Numbered from the stretch's first letter, positions 1 through 9,245 are shown. The stretch: 64,000 bases of DNA from Mycobacterium ahvazicum (GCF_900176255.2 NZ_FXEG02000002.1:124001-188000), one strand, 5' to 3'. The notes: generated by a model from the sequence alone, not told the origin. A program made the numbers and translations.

Positions 1-310
1 CGTTGGTGATTGGGCCGTCGCGGCGGCGGGCGCGGCACTCACCCTCGACGGTGACGCCATCGCCGGCGCGCGGCTGGGCCTGACCGCCGTCAATGCCGAC
101 CGCAGTGCGCTGGCCGACGTCGCGGCCGGGCTGGCCGGGCGGCCGGCCACCGACGAGGTGTTCGCCGACGCGGGACAGCGGGCCGCGCAGGCCTGCGACC
201 CGGTGACCGATGTGCGCGGCACCGCCGAGTACAAGCGGCATCTGGCCGCCGAATTGACCACTCGCACCTTGCGCACCGCCGCCGAGCGAGTGCGTGCCGG
301 AGGGAATTAA
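1..310 (+). CDS. coxM: Carbon monoxide dehydrogenase medium (FAD) subunit, C-terminal part
   Basis: Only the last 102 residues are in the window; the gene begins before base 1 and the reading frame starts at base 2. The end carries the CO-dehydrogenase flavoprotein C-terminal domain, including the pattern [13 protein letters not shown] that precedes the terminal helix in CoxM and xanthine dehydrogenase FAD subunits. The medium subunit binds FAD and passes electrons from the iron-sulfur subunit to the quinone pool. It is followed by coxS and coxL in the order M-S-L, which is typical of form I CO dehydrogenase. The stop is TAA at 308-310, and 59 bases separate it from coxS. Confidence 0.85.
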   Translation, partial: VGDWAVAAAGAALTLDGDAIAGARLGLTAVNADRSALADVAAGLAGRPATDEVFADAGQRAAQACDPVTDVRGTAEYKRHLAAELTTRTLRTAAERVRAGGN

Positions 311-352
311 GGCGATCGCCAGCGCGGCCGAGCCGGGTGCAGCGGGTCGCCG
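311..352 (+). repeat. Short dispersed repeat, copy 1
   Basis: A 42-base stretch between coxM and coxS matches 37804-37845, inside pta, at 38 of 42 positions. The blocks GGCGATCGC, AGCGCGGC, GAGCCGGG and AGCGGGTCGCCG are shared. It lies in the 59-base intergenic gap. I infer a small mycobacterial intergenic repeat; only two copies were noticed in this window. Confidence 0.6.
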
Positions 353-369
353 ACAGAAAGGAATTAGCA

Positions 370-858
370 ATGCAGGTGAATATGACCGTCAACGGCGAGC
401 AGGTAAGCGCCGATGTCGAGCCCCGGATGCTGCTCGTGCATTTCCTGCGAGACCACCTGCGGCTCACCGGGACTCACTGGGGCTGCGACACCAGCAACTG
501 CGGAACCTGCGTGGTCGACGTCGACGGCGTGCCGGTGAAATCCTGCACGATGCTGGCCGTGATGGCCTCGGGCCACAGCGTGCGCACCGTCGAGGGCCTG
601 GCGAGCCCGGGTCCCAGTGGCCGGCTGGACCCGGTGCAGGAAGGCTTCATGCGCTGCCACGGCCTGCAATGCGGCTTCTGCACGCCGGGCATGATGATCA
701 CCGCCCGCGCCCTGCTGGACCGCGCCCCGGACCCCGACGAAGAGACCATCCGGGAAGCGATTTCGGGGCAGATCTGCCGTTGCACCGGATACACCACGAT
801 CGTGCGGTCCATCCAATGGGCCGCATCGCACTCAGCTCCCGTGGAGGCCGGCTCATGA
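370..858 (+). CDS. coxS: Carbon monoxide dehydrogenase small (2Fe-2S) subunit
   Basis: The 162-residue protein has the two-domain architecture of molybdenum hydroxylase iron-sulfur subunits. A plant-ferredoxin-like N-terminal cluster uses Cys39, Cys44, Cys47 and Cys59, and a helical C-terminal cluster uses Cys101, Cys104, Cys136 and Cys138 (motifs CGFC and CRC). It carries electrons from the molybdenum-copper site of CoxL to FAD on CoxM. The ATG at 370 has the purine run AGAAAGGAA just upstream. An in-frame start at 337 would fall in the repeated intergenic sequence and is less likely. The stop overlaps the coxL start (ATGA), suggesting translational coupling. Confidence 0.95.
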   Translation: MQVNMTVNGEQVSADVEPRMLLVHFLRDHLRLTGTHWGCDTSNCGTCVVDVDGVPVKSCTMLAVMASGHSVRTVEGLASPGPSGRLDPVQEGFMRCHGLQCGFCTPGMMITARALLDRAPDPDEETIREAISGQICRCTGYTTIVRSIQWAASHSAPVEAGS

Positions 859-3263
859 CCACCTTTAAAGGGGAGGCATCTCGCCCGCCGTCACCGGAAG
901 ACCTGGCCGACAACGACCAGAAGCCCTGCGGCTACGGCCGGATGATGCGCAAGGAAGATCCCCGATTCATCCGGGGCCACGGCAATTACGTCGACGACGT
1001 CGTGTTGCCGGGCATGCTGCACCTCGCGATCCTGCGCTCGCCGTACGCGCACGCGCGCATCGTCAGCATTGATGTGACTGCCGCACAGGCACATCCGAAG
1101 GTAAAGGCGGTGGTCACCGGTGCCGACCTGGCCGAGAAGGGCCTGGCCTGGATGCCGACGCTGTCCAACGACGTGCAGGCGGTGCTGGCCACCGACAAGG
1201 TGCGCTTTCAGGGTCAGGAGGTGGCGTTCGTCGTTGCCGAGGACCGTTATTCGGCACGCGACGCGCTGGAACTCATCGACGTCGAGTACGACCCGCTCGA
1301 TCCCGTGGTCGACGTGCGCACCGCGCTCGATCCGTCCGCGGCGGTGATCCGCACCGATCTGGAAGGCAAGACCGACAACCACTGCTTCGACTGGGAGACG
1401 GGCGACGCGGCCGCCACCGAAGCCGTGTTCGCCAAGGCCGACGTGGTGGTCAAGCAGGAGATCGTCTACCCCCGGGTACACCCGGCACCGATGGAAACCT
1501 GTGGTGCGGTGGCCGATTTGGACCCGATCACGGGAAAGCTGCGGCTGTGGTCAACCAGCCAGGCGCCGCACGCACACCGCACGCTGTATGCGTTGGTCGC
1601 CGGTCTGCCCGAGCACAAGATCCAGGTGATCTCGCCGGACATCGGCGGCGGATTCGGCAACAAGGTGCCGATCTATCCCGGCTACGTGTGCGCGATCGTC
1701 GGCTCGCTGCTGCTGGGCAAGCCGGTCAAATGGATGGAGGACCGCAGCGAGAACCTCACCTCGACGGGCTTCGCGCGCGACTACATCATGGTCGGCGAGA
1801 TCGCGGCCACCAACGAGGGCAAGATCCTGGCGATCCGCTCCACCGTGCTGGCCGACCACGGTGCCTTCAACGGCACGGCGGCCCCGGTGAAGTACCCGGC
1901 GGGCTTTTTCGGGGTGTTCACCGGCAGCTACGACATTGAAGCCGCCTACTGCCACATGACCGCGGTGTACACCAACAAGGCGCCCGGCGGCGTCGCCTAC
2001 GCGTGTTCGTTCCGGATCACCGAGGCGGTGTACTTCGTTGAGCGGCTGGTGGATTGCCTGGCGTTCGACCTGAAGATGGACCCGGCCGAGCTGCGGCTGC
2101 GAAACCTGCTGCGGCCCGAACAGTTCCCGTACCGGAGCAAGACCGGCTGGGTGTACGACTCCGGCGACTACGAGACCACGATGCGCAAGGCCATGGACAT
2201 GATCGGCTATGACGCACTGCGGGCCGAGCAGAAGGTCAAGCGGGAGCGCGGCGAGCTGATGGGCATCGGCATGTCCTTCTTCACCGAGGCCGTCGGCGCC
2301 GGCCCGCGCAAAGATATGGACATCCTCGGCCTCGGCATGGCCGACGGTTGCGAGCTGCGAGTGCACCCCACCGGCAAAGCGGTGGTGCGGCTTTCGGTGC
2401 AGACGCAGGGCCAGGGCCACGAGACGACGTTCGCCCAGATCGTCGCCGAGGAGCTGGGAATTCCGCCGGACGACATCGACGTGGTGCACGGTGACACCGA
2501 CCAGACGCCGTTCGGGCTGGGCACCTACGGCAGCCGCTCCACGCCGGTGTCCGGGGCGGCCGCCGCGTTGGTGGCCCGCAAGGTCCGCGACAAGGCGAAG
2601 ATCATCGCGTCGGGCATGCTCGAGGTGTCGGTCGCCGACTTAGATTGGGAGAAAGGCAAATTCCACGTCAAGGGCGACCCGTCGGCAGCGGTCACCATTC
2701 AGGACATCGCGATGCGCGCACACGGCGCCGGCGACTTGCCCGAGGGCATCGAGGGTGGGCTGGACGCGCAGATCTGCTACAACCCGGAGAACTTGACCTA
2801 CCCTTACGGCGCCTATTTCTGTGTGGTGGATATCGATCCGGGCACCGCGGTGGTCAAGGTGCGGCGCTTCCTCGCCGTCGACGACTGCGGCACCCAGATC
2901 AACCCGATGATCATCGAGGGTCAGGTCCACGGCGGCATCGTCGACGGTATCGGGATGGCCCTGATGGAGATGATCGCCTTCGACGAGGAAGGCAACTGCC
3001 TGGGTGGATCGCTGATGGACTACTTGATCCCGACCGCGGTCGAGGTGCCGCATCTGGAGACCGGGCACACCGTGACGCCGTCGCCGCATCATCCGATCGG
3101 CGCAAAGGGCATCGGCGAATCGGCGACGGTCGGTTCACCACCCGCGGTGGTCAACGCGGTGGTGGATGCGTTGGCGCCGTTCGGAGTTCGCCACGCTGAC
3201 ATGCCGCTGACACCGTCGCGGGTCTGGGAGGCCATGCAGGGTCGCGCCAAACCACCCATCTAG
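855..3263 (+). CDS. coxL: Carbon monoxide dehydrogenase large (Mo-Cu) subunit, form I
   Basis: At 802 residues this has the usual CoxL length. It binds the Mo-molybdopterin cytosine dinucleotide cofactor and oxidises CO to CO2. The active-site loop reads AYACSFR with Cys384, which diagnoses form I (true CO-oxidising) enzymes, where this Cys carries the copper. A glycine-rich [10 protein letters not shown] motif and the C-terminal [10 protein letters not shown] motif, whose Glu755 is the expected base near molybdenum, are intact. Form II homologues carry a different loop. The ATG at 855 overlaps the coxS stop. By established knowledge mycobacteria use this enzyme to gain energy from trace CO; expression conditions cannot be read here. 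Confidence 0.97.
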   Translation: MTTFKGEASRPPSPEDLADNDQKPCGYGRMMRKEDPRFIRGHGNYVDDVVLPGMLHLAILRSPYAHARIVSIDVTAAQAHPKVKAVVTGADLAEKGLAWMPTLSNDVQAVLATDKVRFQGQEVAFVVAEDRYSARDALELIDVEYDPLDPVVDVRTALDPSAAVIRTDLEGKTDNHCFDWETGDAAATEAVFAKADVVVKQEIVYPRVHPAPMETCGAVADLDPITGKLRLWSTSQAPHAHRTLYALVAGLPEHKIQVISPDIGGGFGNKVPIYPGYVCAIVGSLLLGKPVKWMEDRSENLTSTGFARDYIMVGEIAATNEGKILAIRSTVLADHGAFNGTAAPVKYPAGFFGVFTGSYDIEAAYCHMTAVYTNKAPGGVAYACSFRITEAVYFVERLVDCLAFDLKMDPAELRLRNLLRPEQFPYRSKTGWVYDSGDYETTMRKAMDMIGYDALRAEQKVKRERGELMGIGMSFFTEAVGAGPRKDMDILGLGMADGCELRVHPTGKAVVRLSVQTQGQGHETTFAQIVAEELGIPPDDIDVVHGDTDQTPFGLGTYGSRSTPVSGAAAALVARKVRDKAKIIASGMLEVSVADLDWEKGKFHVKGDPSAAVTIQDIAMRAHGAGDLPEGIEGGLDAQICYNPENLTYPYGAYFCVVDIDPGTAVVKVRRFLAVDDCGTQINPMIIEGQVHGGIVDGIGMALMEMIAFDEEGNCLGGSLMDYLIPTAVEVPHLETGHTVTPSPHHPIGAKGIGESATVGSPPAVVNAVVDALAPFGVRHADMPLTPSRVWEAMQGRAKPPI

Positions 3264-3324
3264 CCGCGCCGGCGACGACGCAGACCGAGGGACGAGCGAT
3301 GAGGAGGAGCGGCGCAATCCAGCC

Positions 3325-4203
3325 ATGACAACGATCAGCCAGCGGGCTCAGGAATTGTTGGCGGCGCGGACACCGTTCGTGCATGCCACGGTGGTGCGTG
3401 CCCAGCCGCCCACGTCGGCGTATCCGGGCGACGAGGCAATCCTGTTGGCGGACGGGACAATTGAGGGGTTCGTCGGCGGGCAGTGCGCGCAGAATTCGGT
3501 GCGCAAGGCGGCGCTGGGTGTGTTGCAGGCGGGCGAGAGCGTGCTGCTGCGCGTGCTTCCCGACGGCGACGTGCATTTTCCCGAGGCCGCCGGCGCCTGC
3601 GTGGTGGTCAACCCTTGCCTGTCGGGCGGGTCGCTGGAGATTTTCCTGACGCCGCAGCTGCCGGCTCCGCTGATCCGGATCTACGGCGCCACCCCGATCG
3701 CCGACGCACTGATCGACGTGTGCGAGGTGCTCGGCTACGACGCGCGCCGTGACACCGATCTGTCCGACACCACCGCGGTGGTGGTCGCCAGCCACGGCGG
3801 ACCGGAAGCCGAAATCATCCGTGCCGCACTGGATAACGGAGTCGGCTATATCGGCCTGGTGGCCAGCAAGGTCCGCGGCGAGTCGATCCTCAACGATCTC
3901 GAACTCTCCGAGGCGCAGCGGGCCCGCATCCATACCCCGGTCGGACTGCGGATCGGCGCCAAGACCCCCGCGGAGATCGCGGTGTCGATCGCGGCCGAAC
4001 TGATCGCCGCCGTGCGCGACGGCAGCCTCGCCCGGCTGAGCTTCCCTGCGACCAGCGCACCGGCCGAGGCCGTCGATCCGGTATGCGGCATGACGGTGCC
4101 GACCGGCCCCGGTACCGAACACCTGGAGCTGGAGGGCGCCGACTACTGGTTCTGCTGCCCGGGCTGCCGATCGGCGTTCGCCGCCGACAAGGATGCCCAG
4201 TGA
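3325..4203 (+). CDS. XdhC/CoxF-like maturation factor with C-terminal YHS domain
   Basis: The 292-residue protein begins with an XdhC/CoxI domain (GGQCAQ at about 51-56, then a PCLSGG segment), continues with a Rossmann-like XdhC C-terminal domain at about 115-230 (SHGGPEAEI, IGLVASKVRG, AKTPAEIAVSIAAEL), and ends with a YHS-type metal-binding domain at about 250-292. That last domain has DPVCGM followed by WFCCPGC. XdhC-family proteins insert the modified molybdenum cofactor into molybdenum hydroxylases, so a role in maturing CoxL is the natural inference. The YHS tail could bind a metal such as copper or zinc, but its ligand is unknown. The stop overlaps the GTG of coxD. Confidence 0.85.
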   Translation: MTTISQRAQELLAARTPFVHATVVRAQPPTSAYPGDEAILLADGTIEGFVGGQCAQNSVRKAALGVLQAGESVLLRVLPDGDVHFPEAAGACVVVNPCLSGGSLEIFLTPQLPAPLIRIYGATPIADALIDVCEVLGYDARRDTDLSDTTAVVVASHGGPEAEIIRAALDNGVGYIGLVASKVRGESILNDLELSEAQRARIHTPVGLRIGAKTPAEIAVSIAAELIAAVRDGSLARLSFPATSAPAEAVDPVCGMTVPTGPGTEHLELEGADYWFCCPGCRSAFAADKDAQ

Positions 4204-5078
4204 CGTTCGACAGCCCCGAGGACGTGGTGCGCCAGTTCGATGCCGAGGACTATCTGCTCGACACCGGCACCGCGTCAGCGATCTATTTGGCGATCACTCT
4301 CGGCCGGCCGCTGCTGCTCGAGGGTGAGCCGGGCGTCGGCAAGACCACGGCCGCGAAAACCCTTGCGGCGGTGCTGAACACCCCGATGGTGCGGCTGCAA
4401 TGCTACGAAGGCCTGACCGCGCACGAGGCGCTCTACGACTGGAACTACCAACGCCAGCTGTTGTCCATCCGGCTGGCCGAGGCCCGTGGTACCGGCATCG
4501 AGGAGGCCGACCTCTACACCGAGACCTATCTGGTGGACCGGCCCATCCTGCAGTGCGTGCGCCACGGCGGGCCGACGCCTCCGGTGCTGCTGATCGACGA
4601 AATCGACCGGGCCGACGACGAATTCGAGGCGCTGCTGCTTGAGTTCCTCGGCGAGTCCGCGGTGACCGTCCCCGAGCTGGGGACCTTTGTCGCCGAGCGC
4701 CCGCCGATCGCGGTGCTGACCTCCAACCGCAGCCGCGACCTGCACGACGCGCTGCGCCGGCGCTGCCTGTACCACTGGATCGACTACCCGGAACCGGCCC
4801 GGGCCGCCGCGATCGTGCGGCGCACGGTGCCCGGCGCGGCCGCGCCATTGATCGAACGGGCCACCCAGTTCGTCGGCAGCACGCGCGATCTCGACTTGGA
4901 CAAGCCGCCCGGGGTGGCCGAGACCATCGACTGGGTCGCTGCCCTGGTGTCGCTGGGCGTCGCGGACCTCGTCGACGATTCCGCCGTCATGAGCCTGGGG
5001 GCGCTGGCCAAGACACCCGACGACCGTACGCTGATTCGCGACGCGTACCACGCCTTTACCGAATACAGCCGCACCTGA
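4200..5078 (+). CDS. coxD: MoxR-type AAA+ ATPase CoxD
   Basis: The 292-residue AAA+ protein has Walker A GEPGVGKTT (42-50), Walker B VLLIDEID (129-136), sensor-1 Asn in LTSNRSR and an arginine-finger region LHDALRRRC. CoxD is known in Oligotropha carboxidovorans for assembling the Cu-S-Mo active site of CO dehydrogenase, working as a chaperone together with the VWA protein CoxE. The GTG start at 4200 overlaps the previous stop (GTGA) and has AAGGA about eight bases upstream. A longer frame upstream lies entirely within the previous gene and is rejected. Confidence 0.92.
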   Translation: MTFDSPEDVVRQFDAEDYLLDTGTASAIYLAITLGRPLLLEGEPGVGKTTAAKTLAAVLNTPMVRLQCYEGLTAHEALYDWNYQRQLLSIRLAEARGTGIEEADLYTETYLVDRPILQCVRHGGPTPPVLLIDEIDRADDEFEALLLEFLGESAVTVPELGTFVAERPPIAVLTSNRSRDLHDALRRRCLYHWIDYPEPARAAAIVRRTVPGAAAPLIERATQFVGSTRDLDLDKPPGVAETIDWVAALVSLGVADLVDDSAVMSLGALAKTPDDRTLIRDAYHAFTEYSRT

Positions 5079-5091
5079 GAGGACCCGCAGC

Positions 5092-5784
5092 ATGAAGATC
5101 GCCAACCAGTTCACCGTCAGCGCGCCCATCGACCGGGCCTGGGATGTGCTGTGCGACCTGGAACAGGTGATCCCGCTGATGCCCGGCGCCCAGCTGACCG
5201 GCCATGAGGGTGAGGACTACCTGGGCAAAGTCAAGGTCAAGGTCGGGCCGGTCACCAGTGAATTCAGCGGCAAGGTGCGCTTCGTCGAACAGGACCGCGA
5301 GCAGTACCGCGCGGTCATCGACGGCAAGGGCAAAGAAGCCCGCGGCACCGGCAACGCGGCCGCCACCGTCACCGCGCAGCTGCAGGCCGACGGCGAGACG
5401 ACCAGCGTCACCGTCGACACCGACCTGAAGATCGTCGGCAAGCTGGCCCAATTCGGCAGCGGCATGCTGCAGCAAGTGTCGGAGAAACTGCTGGGCCAAT
5501 TCGTGGAATCGCTGGAAGCCAAGTTGGCCGCCGAGAAGACCGGCGCCGTGGCGACGGCCGAGACCAACGGCGCCGCGGCAACAGCCGAGCCGACGTCGCA
5601 GGAGTCGATTCCGGCCTGGCCGGCCAATCCCGTCCCGGGAACGCGGCAGGCGCCCGTCACCGAGCCCGAGCCGATCGATCTGTTGCAGCTGGCCGGTGGC
5701 GACCAGCTCAAGAAGTACGCCGTCCCGGCGCTGGCAGCGCTCGCGGCGCTGGTGCTCATCTGGGTGCTGCTGCGGCGGCGTTAG
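5092..5784 (+). CDS. coxG: CoxG, SRPBCC-fold membrane-anchor protein
   Basis: The 230-residue protein has an N-terminal SRPBCC/CoxG lipid-binding domain (about 1-145, starting MKIANQFTVSAPIDRAWDVL), an Ala/Glu/Pro-rich linker (about 148-200), and one C-terminal transmembrane helix (about 205-225) closed by RRR. Such a tail-anchored layout fits the reported role of CoxG in recruiting CO dehydrogenase to the cytoplasmic membrane, and in mycobacteria in transferring electrons via menaquinone. The upstream spacer has GAGAGGACC as ribosome-binding site. It sits 13 bases after coxD and 6 bases before coxE, all in one operon. Confidence 0.9.
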   Translation: MKIANQFTVSAPIDRAWDVLCDLEQVIPLMPGAQLTGHEGEDYLGKVKVKVGPVTSEFSGKVRFVEQDREQYRAVIDGKGKEARGTGNAAATVTAQLQADGETTSVTVDTDLKIVGKLAQFGSGMLQQVSEKLLGQFVESLEAKLAAEKTGAVATAETNGAAATAEPTSQESIPAWPANPVPGTRQAPVTEPEPIDLLQLAGGDQLKKYAVPALAALAALVLIWVLLRRR

Positions 5785-5790
5785 CGACTC

Positions 5791-6981
5791 GTGGACACCC
5801 CCTTGCTGCTGCGGGGCGTCGACCGGGCGGCCCTCGCCACGGCGCTGGTCGCCCGGCTGCGCGGTGCCGGGGTGTCCGTTTCCGCCAGCGGTCCGGCGAG
5901 TTTTGTGCAGGCGTTGCGAAAGCTGGCCCCGGATAACACCTCCGCGTTGTACTGGGCGGCCCGGCTGACGCTGGTCAACCGGATGGAGGATCTGGGCGCC
6001 TTCGACGAGGTCTTCGCGGCGGTGTTCGGAGCGGTCGAACTCGACGGCACCGGCGGCCCCGATTCGCCGCTGCCGTTGCCGGGGCGCAAGACGCCGGCCG
6101 CCGGCACGGTGCGACCGGGCGGCAGCGGGTCCGGGTCGACCGAAAAGTTGCCCTGGGTGACGCGGGGCAGCGCCGCCGCGCACGACTCGGCAAGTGCGAG
6201 CCTGCTGCTGCCCGACCTGCTACCCGGCCGGATCGCGGCCCTGGCCGACGAGTCGTTCGACCGCTTCGATCCCGAAGATCTTCGCCTGCTTGGCATGTGG
6301 CTGGAAGAGACGGTCGCGCGCTGGCCGCGCCGCCGCAGCCTGCGGTCAGAGCCCAGCCCGGCCGGCAAGCGGATCGACCTGCGGGCCACCATGAACGCGT
6401 CGCGGTCGACCGGCTGGGAATCGATGGTGCTGGCGCGAACCCGGCCGCGCCGCCGGCCGCGGCGAGTCGTCCTGCTCTGCGACGTCAGCCGCTCGATGCA
6501 GCCGTACGCCGCGGTGTATCTGCATTTGATGCGAGCAGTGTTGCGCCAGCAGGGAACTCGGCCCGAGGTGTTCGCGTTCTCGACGTCGCTGACCCGGCTC
6601 ACCTCGGTGCTGTCGCACCGATCGGCCGAGGTGGCGCTGCAGCGGGCCAACGCCAAGGTCGTTGACCGTTACGGTGGCACGTTCATCGGCCGCAGTGTGG
6701 CCGGCCTGCTCGCGCTGCCACACGGCAACGCGCTGCGCGGCGCGGTGGTGATCATCGCCTCCGACGGCTGGGACAGCGACCCGCCCGACGCGCTGGAGCA
6801 CGCGATGGCACGGCTACGACGCCGCGCCGAACTGCTGGTCTGGCTCAATCCTCGCGCGGCACAGCGGGAATTCCAGCCGCTCGCCGGGTCGATGGCGGCC
6901 GCCCTGCCGTACTGCGATTTGTTCCTGCCCGCGAACTCGCTGACCGGGCTGCGCGACCTACTGCGGGCGCTGGCGGGTTGA
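5791..6981 (+). CDS. coxE: CoxE-like von Willebrand factor A protein
   Basis: The 396-residue protein has an N-terminal helical region, a low-complexity Gly/Pro/Ser-rich linker near 95-130, a basic segment (RPRRRPRR, about 218-225) and a VWA domain whose metal-ion-dependent adhesion motif is DVSRS (Asp231, Ser233, Ser235). MoxR/VWA pairs act together as metal-centre chaperones; CoxE partners with CoxD in maturing CO dehydrogenase. The GTG start at 5791 follows coxG by six bases. It is the last gene of the operon; the next gene runs the other way. Confidence 0.9.
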   Translation: MDTPLLLRGVDRAALATALVARLRGAGVSVSASGPASFVQALRKLAPDNTSALYWAARLTLVNRMEDLGAFDEVFAAVFGAVELDGTGGPDSPLPLPGRKTPAAGTVRPGGSGSGSTEKLPWVTRGSAAAHDSASASLLLPDLLPGRIAALADESFDRFDPEDLRLLGMWLEETVARWPRRRSLRSEPSPAGKRIDLRATMNASRSTGWESMVLARTRPRRRPRRVVLLCDVSRSMQPYAAVYLHLMRAVLRQQGTRPEVFAFSTSLTRLTSVLSHRSAEVALQRANAKVVDRYGGTFIGRSVAGLLALPHGNALRGAVVIIASDGWDSDPPDALEHAMARLRRRAELLVWLNPRAAQREFQPLAGSMAAALPYCDLFLPANSLTGLRDLLRALAG

Positions 6982-6994
6982 GGCCAGCCCGTCA

Positions 6995-7876
6995 TTACTC
7001 GGGATAGTCGCCGACTTCCAAGTCTTCGAGCAGGCTCGGATGTGTTGGCTTCCAGGCGAACCGCTGTTGCGTCAGGGCGCTCGACGACGGCTGGTCGACG
7101 CCGAACATCGCGCCCAGCGGACCGAAGTTCTCAGCCGGGGCGGATTCGACGGGCACGCCGAGCCGGCGGCCGATCACTTCGGCGATCGCCCGCATCGGGT
7201 CGCCTTCGTCGCCCACTGCGTGCAGCACTGAGCCGGGCGGTGCTTCTTCGAGGGCAAGCCGGAACAACGCCGCGGCATCGTCGCGATGCACTGCGGGCCA
7301 GCGTTGGGTGCCATCGCCGACGTAGGCCGATACGCCGGTGTGGCGGGCGGCCTGGATCAGCAGGCTGGAAAAGCCATAGCGCCCGCCGGCATCGTGCACC
7401 GACCGCGGCAACCGCACGACAGCGGATCGGACCCCGCGTTGCGCGAGATCGATGACGGCCTGGCCGGTACGGCCGCGTCCGGCCACCGGGCCCCCGGCGT
7501 TGAACGGGTCTTCTTCGGTGCTCACCCGCCCGGGCACCGCCGGGGTTCCGCTCGCGAGCACCAGCGGCTTATCGGTGCCGATCAGCGCCTCGCCCAACGC
7601 GGCGGTCGCGCGGGCTTCGTCGCCGACCGCGTCCCCGGCGGCGGTGAAGTCGTGCGAGAACGCCAAATAGACAACGCCGTCGGTGTCGCGGGCCGCCTGC
7701 TGCAAGACGGCGAGGTCGGTGATGTCCCCGCGCAGCGGCTCGGCGCCGAGTGCGCTGATGGTTGCGGCCGAGGCGTCGGATCGGGCCAGGCCGACGACGT
7801 GATGACCGGCGGCGATCAGTTCTGAGACGACGGCCGAGCCGATTCCTCCGCTGGCGCCGGTGACGAATACACGCAC
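6995..7876 (-). CDS. Atypical short-chain dehydrogenase / NAD(P)-binding epimerase-like protein
   Basis: The 293-residue protein starts with the dinucleotide-binding motif VTGASGGIG (residues 5-13) and resembles extended/atypical SDRs of the NAD-dependent epimerase family (YLAFSHD, WPAVHRDDAAALFRLALE). The classical YxxxK catalytic pair is not obvious, so its substrate is unknown. The GTG start at 7876 is preceded by GAAGGGAG. It diverges from a TetR gene across two palindromic operators (7894-7949), which suggests it is the main target of that regulator, with induction by a small molecule. Confidence 0.8.
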   Translation of the reverse strand: MRVFVTGASGGIGSAVVSELIAAGHHVVGLARSDASAATISALGAEPLRGDITDLAVLQQAARDTDGVVYLAFSHDFTAAGDAVGDEARATAALGEALIGTDKPLVLASGTPAVPGRVSTEEDPFNAGGPVAGRGRTGQAVIDLAQRGVRSAVVRLPRSVHDAGGRYGFSSLLIQAARHTGVSAYVGDGTQRWPAVHRDDAAALFRLALEEAPPGSVLHAVGDEGDPMRAIAEVIGRRLGVPVESAPAENFGPLGAMFGVDQPSSSALTQQRFAWKPTHPSLLEDLEVGDYPE

Positions 7877-7893
7877 GAGCAGCTCCCTTCATG

Positions 7894-7917
7894 GTGATGC
7901 GACTATGGTCCCATCAC
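7894..7917. promoter_or_regulatory. Operator 1 of the SDR/TetR divergent promoter
   Basis: A 24-base near-perfect palindrome with half-sites GTGATGCGAC and GTCCCATCAC separated by four bases. The same consensus, GTGATGsGAC-n4-GTCsCATCAC, recurs at 7926-7949 after an eight-base spacer, so the centres are 32 bases apart, about three helical turns. It lies 17 bases upstream of the SDR start. Paired sites suggest two regulator dimers on the same face of DNA. Confidence 0.8.
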
Positions 7918-7925
7918 GATACACA

Positions 7926-7949
7926 GTGATGGGACGACAGTCGCATCAC
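7926..7949. promoter_or_regulatory. Operator 2 of the SDR/TetR divergent promoter
   Basis: Second copy of the palindrome, with half-sites GTGATGGGAC and GTCGCATCAC around four bases (GACA). It directly abuts the -10 box TAGGGT of the TetR gene at 7950, so occupancy should block polymerase and give autoregulation. Confidence 0.8.
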
Positions 7950-7955
7950 TAGGGT
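7950..7955 (+). promoter_or_regulatory. Probable -10 box, leaderless TetR transcript
   Basis: TAGGGT (TANNNT) ends six bases before the ATG at 7962, which is the spacing expected when transcription starts on the start codon. Confidence 0.55.
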
Positions 7956-7961
7956 GGGGTC

Positions 7962-8534
7962 ATGGCTCGTTGGCAACCCGATGCGCGCGAACGCTTGGTG
8001 GCGGCGGCGCTGGACCTGTTCAACGAACGCGGATACGACCAGACGACCGTCGCGGAAATCGCCGAGCGCGCGGGCCTGACGAAGAGCACGTTCTTTCGGC
8101 ACTTCCCCGACAAGCGTGATGTGCTGGCAGCCGGCCAGGACGCCATCGCTCAACTGCTGCGCGAGGGCATTGCCGCGGCGCCTGCCGACGCGACACCGCT
8201 GACCGTGGTGTGCTGCGGCTTGAAGTCGGCGGCGGCGGCGTTCACGTCGTTCAACAAGGAACTGGCTCCCCGGCTCAAGGCCGCGATCGCGGCCAGTGCT
8301 GAGCTTCAGGAACGTAACGCGCTCAAGCAGATTGGGCTGGCCCTCGCGATGGCTGAGGCGCTGCAATCTCGTGGCTTCTCCGAATCGACCGCGGAGTTGG
8401 CCGCCGAGCTCGGCTCCCTGGCATTCAAGAAGGCCTATGCCCGCTGGGCCGAACCCGGCGAAGACCTCGACCTCGGTGCCATGGCGTGCGAAGAGCTAAA
8501 CGAACTACACACCGCCGCAACCGATCTCAGCTGA
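7962..8534 (+). CDS. TetR-family transcriptional regulator
   Basis: The 190-residue protein has a canonical TetR N-terminal helix-turn-helix (about 10-55, including TTVAEIAERAGLTKSTFFRHFPDKRDVL) and a divergent ligand-binding C-terminal domain. It probably binds the two 24-base palindromes immediately upstream and represses both itself and the divergent SDR gene. No Shine-Dalgarno sequence is visible; the -10 box six bases before ATG suggests a leaderless mRNA. Its last 30 bases overlap the 3' end of eutC, which is on the other strand. Confidence 0.92.
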   Translation: MARWQPDARERLVAAALDLFNERGYDQTTVAEIAERAGLTKSTFFRHFPDKRDVLAAGQDAIAQLLREGIAAAPADATPLTVVCCGLKSAAAAFTSFNKELAPRLKAAIAASAELQERNALKQIGLALAMAEALQSRGFSESTAELAAELGSLAFKKAYARWAEPGEDLDLGAMACEELNELHTAATDLS

Positions 8535-9245
8535 GCTGAACCGGTCTTTCAGTGCGATGCCGGATCGGCCCAGCGTTCGCGCCCCGGCGACCAACGCGGC
8601 GGCGACGGCCGCGGCGGTGCGGTAGTCGAGGCCGTCGGGCGGATGGATGTTCGAGATGCAGTTGCGTTCCGCGTCGGTGAGTCCCGGTTGCGGTCGGTGC
8701 GTCAGGTAGATGCCCAGGCTGTCGGCGACCGAGAGCCCGGGGCGTTCGCCGATCAGCACTAAAACCGTTGTGACGCCTAATGCGTGGCCGATGTGGTCAC
8801 CGAGTGCGACACGCGCCTGGGTGGCGATCACCGGCGGCGCGATGCGATAGCGGCCGTCGAATGCGCGGACCAAAGCATCGACCATGCTCGCGGCGTGGTC
8901 GGTCAGGGCGCGCGGCGACAACCCGTCGGCGAGCACAAAACCGATGTCCGCCTTGGCTTTTGGCAGGACAGACAGATCCGCGGGGAGTCGACCGAGATCG
9001 GGCCGGCGCAGGTACTCACCGCGTGAGGTCGCTTGGCTGCGCACCCGCAGCGGCTGGCAGACGCCGATGCCGTGCAGCTGCTCGGTCAGGTCGTCGATGT
9101 CGGGAGGTTCGTTGACGGCGTCGCGCGCCGCGGCGTGCGCGGCCTGGAACTCCAGCACCCGCCGGGTGGGTAGCGAGTTTCCGGCCCGCCCGAGCCCGAT
9201 GCGCGCCTGCGTGCTGGCCCGCAGCGGCGCCCAGAGGTCGCTCAT
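8505..9245 (-). CDS. eutC: Ethanolamine ammonia-lyase small subunit
   Basis: The 246-residue protein matches EutC: an N-terminal TQARIGLGRAGNSLPTRRVLEFQAAHAAARDAV segment (given in parts: TQARIGLGRAG at 12-22), then FVLADGLS, RVALGDHIGHALG, LIGERPGLS and GIYLTHRPQPGLTDAERNCISNIHPPDG-like conserved blocks around residues 100-215. With EutB it forms the adenosylcobalamin-dependent enzyme that splits ethanolamine to acetaldehyde and ammonia. The ATG at 9245 overlaps the eutB stop (ATGA). Longer in-frame upstream reading overlaps eutB and is rejected. The C-terminus overlaps the convergent TetR gene by 30 bases. Confidence 0.95.
   Translation of the reverse strand: MSDLWAPLRASTQARIGLGRAGNSLPTRRVLEFQAAHAAARDAVNEPPDIDDLTEQLHGIGVCQPLRVRSQATSRGEYLRRPDLGRLPADLSVLPKAKADIGFVLADGLSPRALTDHAASMVDALVRAFDGRYRIAPPVIATQARVALGDHIGHALGVTTVLVLIGERPGLSVADSLGIYLTHRPQPGLTDAERNCISNIHPPDGLDYRTAAAVAAALVAGARTLGRSGIALKDRFSSAEIGCGGV

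Noticed and set aside
1551..2489. Minus-strand open frame inside coxL
   Set aside because: Antisense shadow of a high-GC gene; coxL has all expected motifs.
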